This document shows, piece after piece, positions 53,331-60,068 of a stretch of DNA of 64,000 nt. Source of the stretch: Verrucomicrobiaceae bacterium (lineage in GTDB: Bacteria; Verrucomicrobiota; Verrucomicrobiia; Verrucomicrobiales; Verrucomicrobiaceae); the NCBI GenBank assembly GCA_947466075.1, contig CANIBP010000020.1, positions 1 to 64,000 of the forward strand, given 5' to 3'. Each line of letters begins with the position of its first letter. Position 1 is the first letter of the stretch. The notes under the pieces were generated by a model. The model was not told the origin of the DNA. It did no database searches and was given only the letters and a program-made list of their open reading frames with translations. The translations under genes were made by a program, and so were the position numbers.

Positions 53331-54200
53331 TTAACGGTATGGAACTAGGCCGGGGCGGAAGCCTAGGAACCAGTCCCGGTCGTTTGGGCTGCTGATGCTC
53401 CAGCTTGCTGAGCGGCAGTCGGCGGCGTCATAGTTCCAAGCGCCGCCGCGAAACACGCGAGCAAAACCAGTGACAGGCCCGGTGGGATCAATGCCGCCGA
53501 TGCGATGAGAGCGAACGCCCAACCAATCAGCGCACCACTCCCATACATTGCCATGCATATCTTGCAGGCCCCAAGCATTGGGCGGGTAACTGCCAACGAT
53601 GGTGGTCTGGTTCAAAAAAGGTCCCTTGATCTCGGTGCCGTAGGGAACGGCCCCATCACAGTTCGCCTCCAGGCCATTGAGCATGCTGCCGAAGTGGAAA
53701 GGCGTGGTTGTCCCCGCACGGCAGGCATATTCCCACTGCGCTTCCGTGGGCAGTGCATAGCGAAAGCCGCTGGGCAAATTTTCCTGTGCATTGAGTTTGT
53801 TGCAAAACTCTGCCGCATCATCCCAACTCACAGTCTCTACTGGCAGTTCCATGCTGCCTTTGAATTCGCTCGGATTGTTCCCCATCAGCGCCTGCCACTG
53901 CCCCTGAGTTACTGGCGTGCGTGCCAGCCAAAACCCCTGGCTGATCTGCACTTGGACTTGGTTTTCACATTCATCATGCCCTTCTTCATCTTCTGGGCAG
54001 CCCATGAGGAACTCGCCAGGTGGACACCAGATCATCTTCATGCCGAGACTGTTCGTGAAGCTGGCAGGTGCCAGGGTGTGTGCGGCATCCGCCTCGGCCA
54101 ACAGGCGATCCACCAAGTCCAACTGCTGCTCCACTCGCCGCACCAGCGTCTGCGGCGAGCTGAGCTGGAGTTCGAGCTTGGACTGCTTGGAGTGACTCAT
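53331..54200 (-). CDS. SUMF1 (formylglycine-generating-like) domain protein
   Basis: A 289-residue protein with no signal peptide. After an N-terminal helical region (QTLVRRVEQQLDLVDRLL), the SUMF1/C-type-lectin-like domain is clear: NSLGMKMIWCPPGEFLMG, PVTQGQWQALMG, LPTEAQWEYACRAGT, DMHGNVWEWCADW and RVFRGGAWNYDAADCRSA. True formylglycine-generating enzymes have a Cys pair in the last segment; only one Cys is present there, so sulfatase activation is unlikely. Its ATG overlaps the stop of the J-domain-like gene by 4 bp, suggesting a functional pair. Confidence 0.88.
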   Translation of the reverse strand: MSHSKQSKLELQLSSPQTLVRRVEQQLDLVDRLLAEADAAHTLAPASFTNSLGMKMIWCPPGEFLMGCPEDEEGHDECENQVQVQISQGFWLARTPVTQGQWQALMGNNPSEFKGSMELPVETVSWDDAAEFCNKLNAQENLPSGFRYALPTEAQWEYACRAGTTTPFHFGSMLNGLEANCDGAVPYGTEIKGPFLNQTTIVGSYPPNAWGLQDMHGNVWEWCADWLGVRSHRIGGIDPTGPVTGFARVFRGGAWNYDAADCRSASWSISSPNDRDWFLGFRPGLVPYR

Positions 54201-55147
54201 GGCTTTGATCCCTCAATGGCATCAGCTAGCCGTTTGATCTCCTGATCGAGCTTCATGGCCTGGGTTTGGAAGTAAGCATCCCACTCGGGATGCTGAGACA
54301 TGACACGGCAGGCGGCGGACTGCTGCACCGCTGCCAGCTCGGCACGGGCTTTTTCCAACGCGGCTCGAACGGCCTGAACGCGTGCCTGGAGACTGGCCTT
54401 TTGATCTGCCTCCGTGGCCTTGTCCGACGCGGTGAAGATGTCGGCCTCTGCCTGCGCTGCGATCTGCTGCACCCGCACCAAGTTCCCCTTCTCGTAAGCC
54501 TCGCTCAAGTCACGGAACATGGCCGCAGCGGCGGCTTGGTGCTCCAGAGGCACGACATCGGGGTGGCATTTCTTGGAGGCTTTGCGGAACAGACGTTTCA
54601 ACTCCTGCCGCTCATCTTCGGACAGCTCCCACTTCGTGCGGGCATCCTCCTCCTCACGAAAGGCGCTATCCTGCTGAAAGCTGTCGTAGTCTTGTTGTGC
54701 CTGCGCGTAGTCAGCGGCCTTCGCCGGGTCTGCCGCAGCTTCACGCTCGCGCAACAGCACGCGGAGACGCAGCAACTTCTCCAGCCGCGCGCCGAGGGAC
54801 TGATGATGCGCGGCATGAAAGCGGGCGATCTGATGCGCCAGCTCCGCCTGCTCGGCCTCAGCCTCGGCCAAATTGGAGGAGAGTCTCTCCAACTCGGCCT
54901 CCAGCAGCGTGATCTCGGGGTCCGTCCAACGAACGAGCCGGGTGCCCTCGGTAAGCGCAGTGGTAATGAGCCTGCCTGCCTCCGCATAACGGTGTGTGCT
55001 GAAACACTCGATGATATGCGCAATGCTGCCAATCTCCCGATGCGTCTGAAGCCTGGTAGCAGCAGATGAGGCCAGCTCGACATCGCCAAGATCAAGCAGC
55101 GCCTTCAGGGCTTGCAAGCGGGAGATGAGTTCGGAAGGAAGCGTCAT
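54197..55147 (-). CDS. J-domain-like coiled-coil protein
   Basis: The preferred start is ATG 55147 (MTLPSELISRLQALK). A GTG at 55177 overlapping the thiS stop (GTGA) is an alternative that would couple it to thiS. Most of the 316 residues are helical with coiled-coil character (TDPEITLLEAELERLSSNLA...). Around residues 190-235 the segment ELKRLFRKASKKCHPDVVPL has the HPD tripeptide and helix II of DnaJ J-domains. A cochaperone-like role is inferred. The SUMF1 gene follows with a 4-bp overlap. Confidence 0.75.
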   Translation of the reverse strand: MTLPSELISRLQALKALLDLGDVELASSAATRLQTHREIGSIAHIIECFSTHRYAEAGRLITTALTEGTRLVRWTDPEITLLEAELERLSSNLAEAEAEQAELAHQIARFHAAHHQSLGARLEKLLRLRVLLREREAAADPAKAADYAQAQQDYDSFQQDSAFREEEDARTKWELSEDERQELKRLFRKASKKCHPDVVPLEHQAAAAAMFRDLSEAYEKGNLVRVQQIAAQAEADIFTASDKATEADQKASLQARVQAVRAALEKARAELAAVQQSAACRVMSQHPEWDAYFQTQAMKLDQEIKRLADAIEGSKP

Positions 55148-55173
55148 GAATCGTTTGCTGGCTGCGTTTCGCC

Positions 55174-55374
55174 TCACCCGCCCGCCGTGATCTGCACGAT
55201 CTCGATCACGTCGCCATCACTCACCGTGGCGGTCTCAATCTCACGCAGCAGCAGCGCGGCTTGATTCTGCTCCACCACCACCGGCTTCCCGGCCAGCCCG
55301 ACGGCTGCGAGCAGCGACTTCACCGTCTGCGGGGCTTCAAACTCACGCTTCTCTCCGTTCAAAGTGATCTTCAT
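55174..55374 (-). CDS. thiS: Sulfur carrier protein ThiS
   Basis: A 66-residue ubiquitin-like carrier that, as C-terminal thiocarboxylate, donates sulfur for the thiazole ring of thiamine. It begins MKITLNGEKREFE, has VVVEQNQAALLLREIE and DVIEIVQITAGG, and the required terminal Gly-Gly is present. It lies 47 bp after thiH. thiG is not in this window. Confidence 0.94.
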   Translation of the reverse strand: MKITLNGEKREFEAPQTVKSLLAAVGLAGKPVVVEQNQAALLLREIETATVSDGDVIEIVQITAGG

Positions 55375-55421
55375 GGGATTAGAAATTCGTCATTCCTCAT
55401 TCTGATTTCATCATTGCGCCC

Positions 55422-56561
55422 TCAAGCCACCATCGTCGCGAGGATCGACGCATCCCAGTCCTTCCAAACGGGATCCAGGCCGCGCTGGCGCAGCATCTCG
55501 GCCACGCTTTGCGGCGAGCGTTGATCTGCGATGCCAAACTGGCCTTCGGCACGATTCGTCTCGGCCTTCGTCTCCACTTCGACGCGTTTGCCGCGTACGG
55601 TGAGATGTAGATCATCATTCCCAGCACCTGTGTAGCCGCCCGGCTCGGTATGACTGCCAGCGCTCATCACCGTGATGCCCAACGGTGCCAGCGCATCTCG
55701 CAACGGCGCGGACTCACGCGTGCTCAAAATGATGCCCACTTCTGGAAACGTGATGCGAAACGCGCAGATCGTCTGCACCAGCGCCCAATCGGGAAAATCC
55801 GTCATCGGCGTGAATCCGCCCGCCGCCGGACGCAGACGCGGAAACGCCACGGTGAAGGTCGATTTCCAGCAGTGTTTATAAAGATGCTCCAAATGCGCCG
55901 CCAATCGCAGCGCTTCAAGCCGCCAGTCGCTTAGGCCAAACAACGCCCCAATGCCGATACGACGAAAACCGCCCGCATAACCGCGTTCCGGGCACGCCAA
56001 CCGCCAGTCGAAGTCTTTCTTCGGCCCCGCCGTGTGCATGTCCGCATAAATACCGCGATCATACGTCTCCTGATACACCACGAGTCCTTCTGCGCCCGCC
56101 TTGACCATGTGCTCATACTCCGGTGCCTCCATCGGCCCGACCTCGATGCCAATTGTCGGCACAAAGTCACGCAACGCCCGGATACACTCCTCCAGATAGC
56201 CATCACTCACAAAGCGGGGATGCTCACCCGCCACGAGCAGGATGTTCCGAAAGCCCTGCGCCACGAGATGCTTCGCCTCGGCCACGACTTGCTCCACCGT
56301 GAGCGTCACACGTAGGATGGCGTTGTTGTCCCGCGAGAAACCGCAGTAGCTGCAGTTGTTCACGCACTCGTTCGAAACATACAGCGGTGCAAACAGCCGC
56401 ATCGTGCGCCCAAAGTTCCGCCGCGTGATCATCCGCGACTCCTTCGCCATCGCCTCGATCTGCGCCGGAGCCTTCGGCTCCAGCAACGCCGCAAACCGCT
56501 CCATCAGCAGCGATTTGCGCGCCGGGAGGGCATCAAGCGTGGGAATGAAGGTGGTTTGCAT
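55422..56561 (-). CDS. thiH: 2-iminoacetate synthase ThiH
   Basis: A radical-SAM enzyme that cleaves tyrosine to dehydroglycine (2-iminoacetate) for thiazole formation. The cluster motif is CVNNCSYCGF (CxxxCxxC). Family wording includes LVAGEHPRFVSDGYLEE, VVYQETYDRGIYADMHTAGP and LRPAAGGFTPM. The ORF continues to 56804 in sequence of odd composition, but the ATG at 56561 (MQTTFIPTLDALP) gives a normal 379-residue protein. It pairs with thiS. Confidence 0.93.
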   Translation of the reverse strand: MQTTFIPTLDALPARKSLLMERFAALLEPKAPAQIEAMAKESRMITRRNFGRTMRLFAPLYVSNECVNNCSYCGFSRDNNAILRVTLTVEQVVAEAKHLVAQGFRNILLVAGEHPRFVSDGYLEECIRALRDFVPTIGIEVGPMEAPEYEHMVKAGAEGLVVYQETYDRGIYADMHTAGPKKDFDWRLACPERGYAGGFRRIGIGALFGLSDWRLEALRLAAHLEHLYKHCWKSTFTVAFPRLRPAAGGFTPMTDFPDWALVQTICAFRITFPEVGIILSTRESAPLRDALAPLGITVMSAGSHTEPGGYTGAGNDDLHLTVRGKRVEVETKAETNRAEGQFGIADQRSPQSVAEMLRQRGLDPVWKDWDASILATMVA

Positions 56562-56607
56562 CAGGACTGCTTTGCATAGTCCGCAATCCGGCATCTGCAA
56601 TCCACAA

Positions 56608-56955
56608 TCACCCGACATACTGCGTGATGAACACCTCATTCCCCTCCGCATCGCGGAAGACGCCGAGTAAAATCGGCTCGCCTTCTCGCTGTTCGGGCGA
56701 TTGCAGGATCTTCGCGCCCGACTTCGCGATTTTCTCCGCAATCGCCAACACGTCCTCGTATTGAAAGCTAAGCCCGGTTGGATTGCGCGAGCTATCATGG
56801 CCACCGTGCAACGCGATGATCGCGTCGCCGTGACGCAGTTCGGTCCAGAACTCGCTCACGAACACTTCTTCTAGGCCGATCACATCGCGGTAAAAAGCCA
56901 CGGCGCGTTTCATATCGACCGCCATGAGCATGAACTTCACTTTTTCGGGCTTCAT
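56608..56955 (-). CDS. VOC-family (glyoxalase-like) protein
   Basis: The start at ATG 56955 (MKPEKVKFMLMAVDMKRAV) gives 115 residues; the ORF begins 13 codons earlier. The VOC fold is seen in FMLMAVDMKRAVAFYRDVIG, AIIALHGGHDSSRNPTGLSF and GVFRDAEGNEVFITQYV, the last containing the metal-binding Glu region. Such proteins include glyoxalases, dioxygenases and resistance proteins; the substrate cannot be inferred. It lies 46 bp upstream of thiH on the same strand. Confidence 0.82.
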   Translation of the reverse strand: MKPEKVKFMLMAVDMKRAVAFYRDVIGLEEVFVSEFWTELRHGDAIIALHGGHDSSRNPTGLSFQYEDVLAIAEKIAKSGAKILQSPEQREGEPILLGVFRDAEGNEVFITQYVG

Positions 56956-57033
56956 GGCGGCGAAACTGCCCGTGCCTGGCAAAACCGCAAGCACCTCGCT
57001 TGGCGGCAGACGGATTCACGCTACCATCGGCCC

Positions 57034-58491
57034 ATGCTGAAAAACATCGTCATACTTCTGCTCGCCTCGGCTTTGGCAGCTGTGCTGCTGATTCGCCATG
57101 GAGACGAACATACCCACATGGTGGAATCTGCGCCCGTGGTGCCAGTCCCAATGCCGCCTGCACCTGTGCTTCCGGCTCCCCAGCCTGTGACGGTGCTGCC
57201 TGAACCGACGCCACCGCCTCACCCGATCACAACCTTGCTGCGCGAAGCGCATGCCAACACCGCACTGGCTGGGGCCGCGATTGGTTTCTGCCTGATCAAT
57301 GCCAAGGGCGAGATCGTGCTGGCTGAGGATGCAGACACCGCCTTCATCCCCGCTTCCAGTCTCAAAACGCTCACCACCGCCACCGCCCTCGAAATCCTCG
57401 GGCCCGACTTTCGTTTTAACACAGAACTAAAATCCACCACGCCGATCAAGGACGGCATCATTCAGGGAGCGCTCGTCATCAGTGGTGGAGGTGATCCGAT
57501 GCTTGCCGTGGGCGATTTAAACTCATGGGCCGCTGATTTGAAGCAGCGCGGGCTCACACGAGTCACGGGCGGCATTCGTGGGGATGGCAGTCTGTTTCAA
57601 GGCAGCCTCTACGGCGATTTTTGGAACTGGGGCGACATTGGCAACGGTTACGGTAGCGGTGTGAGCGGCTTAAATCTCAACCACAACCGCTACATCGTCA
57701 TGTTTCGCGCTGGAGTATCCGTGGGATCACCTGCGGAGCTTCTCGGTATCAATCTCGACATTCCTGACACCAATTGGAAAAATGAAGTCACGACCGGCTC
57801 CGCTGAGTCAGGTGATGGCGTGGTCATTCATGGTGGTGAAAGCACCTCGGCGATTCATCTGCGCGGCACCGTGCCGCTTGGAGTCGCCAAATTTCAGGTC
57901 GCTGGAGCTGTACCAGATCCTGTGAGTCTCGCCGCGTATCTATTTCGCAAAGCATTGCAATCGGCGGGCATTCAAGTGGGAGCCAGCAAAGCCAGCGCTG
58001 GGCAGGCGACTCATTCGCTGCTGCAGCACTCCTCTCCACCGCTGATCGAAATCGTGAAAAGCATCCACACCACCTCCGATAATCACGAAACCGAATGCGT
58101 CTTCCGCATGCTTGGCGTGAAGGCGGGCAAACCGTCCGCCGAGGTCATTCGTGAACACTGGAAAACTCGGGGTCTCGATTTCATCGGCCTGCGCATGGAA
58201 GACGGCTGCGGCCTGGCACGTGCTGATTTCATCCGCCCGCAAGATCTCGCCCGTTTGCAGTTTCTTGCCGGTCAAGGTCCGCAGGGAGTTGCCTACAAAG
58301 CCTCGCTGCTATCCAAGGATGGCCTCAAATGGAAAGGCGGCGCGATGTCCGGTGTCCGCAGCTTCACCGGCTATGTCACGGGCAAGTCTGGCGAAGAATT
58401 CTGCTTCGCTTTCATGGTCAACCACTACACCGATGGCAAAGCCGTCTCCGAACTCAGTCAGCGCGTGATGGATGCGATGCTGGGGCTGTGA
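57034..58491 (+). CDS. dacB: D-alanyl-D-alanine carboxypeptidase/endopeptidase (PBP4, S13)
   Basis: A 485-residue peptidase of family S13. An N-terminal signal anchor (NIVILLLASALAAVLLI) is followed by a Pro-rich linker, then the penicillin-binding core: SxxK is SSLK (Ser108, Lys111), SxN is SDN (Ser348), and the third motif reads KGG (Lys434) where KTG is normal. SGLNLNHNRYIV and SGVRSFTGYV are typical DacB wording. It trims or cuts peptidoglycan peptides in the periplasm. The KGG change may alter beta-lactam or substrate binding but keeps the Lys. Confidence 0.9.
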   Translation: MLKNIVILLLASALAAVLLIRHGDEHTHMVESAPVVPVPMPPAPVLPAPQPVTVLPEPTPPPHPITTLLREAHANTALAGAAIGFCLINAKGEIVLAEDADTAFIPASSLKTLTTATALEILGPDFRFNTELKSTTPIKDGIIQGALVISGGGDPMLAVGDLNSWAADLKQRGLTRVTGGIRGDGSLFQGSLYGDFWNWGDIGNGYGSGVSGLNLNHNRYIVMFRAGVSVGSPAELLGINLDIPDTNWKNEVTTGSAESGDGVVIHGGESTSAIHLRGTVPLGVAKFQVAGAVPDPVSLAAYLFRKALQSAGIQVGASKASAGQATHSLLQHSSPPLIEIVKSIHTTSDNHETECVFRMLGVKAGKPSAEVIREHWKTRGLDFIGLRMEDGCGLARADFIRPQDLARLQFLAGQGPQGVAYKASLLSKDGLKWKGGAMSGVRSFTGYVTGKSGEEFCFAFMVNHYTDGKAVSELSQRVMDAMLGL

Positions 58492-58492
58492 A

Positions 58493-59119
58493 CTACTTCA
58501 GCTCCTGAATCCGCAGATTGCGGAACTTGTAGGTCTGCCCCTTCTCACCGTGATGCTGGATGGCGATCACGCCGCTGGCGTCCTTGTCATCTTCCACGTC
58601 GGTGGTCAGCACGCCGTTGACGAAAATCTTGAGGCTCTTGCCTCTGCACTCGATGCGGTAGGTGTTCCAGTCGTTGCGCTTGAAGGCCTCGACTGCACGA
58701 GCGCGGAACGCGGCTTCACTTTCGGCATTGCCCTTGATTGGGCTGATGAACCACATCCGGCGTCCTTCATCATACAAGCCACCGCTCCACTTGCGTTTTG
58801 CATCGCCATCGACTTCGGCCTGGTAGCCGAAGACTTTGTTCTTCTCCACGTGAGCGCGAAACATGAAGCCGCTGTTCGCTTGGCCTTCCGGCAGCAGGAT
58901 GTCGCCTTCAAAAATGAAGTCGCCGTAGGTTTTCTCGGTCACGACGAAGAATTTCTTGTCGCCGGTGAGATGAACTTCCCCATTCACGACTTCGATCTTC
59001 CCCCAGTCATACGCATTCTTCCATCCGGTCATCGTCTTGCCGTCGAAGAGCGAGACCCAGTCTTCTGCGGCGGCAGGAATGGCGATGGCGAGAGCGGCGA
59101 GGATAAGATGCTTTTTCAT
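58493..59119 (-). CDS. DUF1080 (3-keto-disaccharide hydrolase-like) protein
   Basis: The ORF runs to 59575, but the ATG at 59119 starts a clean signal peptide (MKKHLILAALAIAIPAAAEDW) and gives 208 residues. The DUF1080 wording is clear: WVSLFDGKTMTGWKNA, DFIFEGDILLPEGQANSGFMFRA and QHHGEKGQTYKFRNLRIQEL. These jelly-roll proteins are very abundant in Verrucomicrobiota and Planctomycetota; some family members hydrolyse 3-keto-glycosides. Divergent from the AbrB-Doc module over 81 bp. Confidence 0.9.
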   Translation of the reverse strand: MKKHLILAALAIAIPAAAEDWVSLFDGKTMTGWKNAYDWGKIEVVNGEVHLTGDKKFFVVTEKTYGDFIFEGDILLPEGQANSGFMFRAHVEKNKVFGYQAEVDGDAKRKWSGGLYDEGRRMWFISPIKGNAESEAAFRARAVEAFKRNDWNTYRIECRGKSLKIFVNGVLTTDVEDDKDASGVIAIQHHGEKGQTYKFRNLRIQELK

Positions 59120-59168
59120 GGTGGAGGTCCGAATCTGGCAGAATTGGCTTAAGAGGCAATCCAAGCTT

Positions 59169-59182
59169 GATGTTATAACATC
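59169..59182. promoter_or_regulatory. Perfect 14-bp palindrome, candidate operator of the AbrB-Doc module
   Basis: GATGTTATAACATC is a perfect palindrome ending 18 bp before the antitoxin ATG, and its centre TTATAAC resembles a -10 box. Autorepression by the antitoxin at such a site is usual for toxin-antitoxin modules. Binding here is inferred. Confidence 0.6.
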
Positions 59183-59200
59183 CGTGCCTACACTCCTTCC

Positions 59201-59422
59201 ATGGACCTCAAGCTCCGCAAAATTGGCAACTCTGTTGGCATCGTCTTGCCCAAAGAAGCACTCGCTCACCTCAAAGCCGAGGAGGGAGACACCATCGCAC
59301 TTACCGAGACTCCCGATGGTTATCGGGTCAGCCAAAGCCAATCCGACTTTGCCAAAACAATGGCGGTGATGAAAAGTCTCTCCCAGCGCTATCGCAACAC
59401 GCTTCGTGAACTTGCCAAATGA
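59201..59422 (+). CDS. AbrB/MazE-type antitoxin
   Basis: A 73-residue protein with the swapped-hairpin DNA-binding sequence LRKIGNSVGIVLPKEALAHL and EEGDTIALTETPDGYRV, typical of MazE/AbrB antitoxins. The C-terminal helix (FAKTMAVMKSLSQRYRNTL) should contact the toxin. It overlaps the Doc-type toxin by 4 bp (ATGA), and a palindrome lies just upstream. Confidence 0.88.
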   Translation: MDLKLRKIGNSVGIVLPKEALAHLKAEEGDTIALTETPDGYRVSQSQSDFAKTMAVMKSLSQRYRNTLRELAK

Positions 59423-59808
59423 AGGAGCCCTACTGGCTGACGCGCGAGGAGTGCCTGGCTCTGCACGAAATGATGGTAGCCCAATACGGCGGTGCGCTTG
59501 GCTTGCGGGATGAGTTTCTGCTCGAGTCAGCGCTCGCCAAACCGAAAAATGTATTTGCCTACGGCCATCCAACAATGGCGGACCTTGCCGCCGGTTATGC
59601 GACAGGGATCGTCAAGAACCACCCTTTCCTGGATGGAAACAAGCGAACCGGATTCATGATGGGGGCCGGTTTTCTGGAGCGAAACGGCTTTGAATTCTTT
59701 GCTAGCGAAGCGGATGCCGCCATTCGCACTCTAGCTCTCGCTGCCGGAGAAATGACCGAGTCTGCTTACGCGGCATGGCTTGAGACGAACTCGAGGCGGT
59801 TGAAATAA
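59419..59808 (+). CDS. Doc-type Fic-fold toxin
   Basis: A 129-residue protein of the death-on-curing family. The Fic/Doc active-site motif reads HPFLDGNKRTGF; Doc kinases typically have HxFxDANKRT, so the Asp-Gly pair gives a form between Doc and Fic. The N-terminal WLTREECLALHEMMVAQYGG is the standard Doc start. Doc phosphorylates EF-Tu in P1; the same target is assumed only by family. The C-terminus (WLETNSRRL) is complete and no frameshift is seen. Confidence 0.9.
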   Translation: MKEPYWLTREECLALHEMMVAQYGGALGLRDEFLLESALAKPKNVFAYGHPTMADLAAGYATGIVKNHPFLDGNKRTGFMMGAGFLERNGFEFFASEADAAIRTLALAAGEMTESAYAAWLETNSRRLK

Positions 59809-60068
59809 TCTGCTTCAGGCCCGCCACACGGCCTCCATCAGCACGAGCCACTCTTTGACAGTGTGGCCACCATCGTCACATGCCCGCGACTCCAGGAGAG
59901 CAGCGGCGAAAGATTGCAGCCGGAAATACTTATATCCCCTATCAAAACAGGCCTTCCAGCCCCCTTGTCACCGAGGCCTCCGGAATGGCAGGTTGGACGG
60001 TTGTTACCGTAAAATACAACCAATGATTGCATTCAGGGCATCTTCTCGTTTAAAAGGGCTAACCACCC

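Noticed and set aside
53331-54200. Sulfatase-activating formylglycine-generating enzyme
   Set aside because: Only one Cys is present in the segment that needs the catalytic pair, and no sulfatase gene is nearby; it is annotated only as a SUMF1-domain protein.
56562-56804. N-terminal extension of thiH by 81 codons
   Set aside because: The extension is Arg/Ser-rich, overlaps the VOC gene in another frame, and ThiH homologues begin near MQTTFIPTLDALP.
59838-60032. 64-codon minus-strand ORF in the gap before the FAD oxidoreductase
   Set aside because: No domain, no ribosome binding site and no signal; the GGTTGT/ACAACC pair nearby is too short and widely spaced to call.
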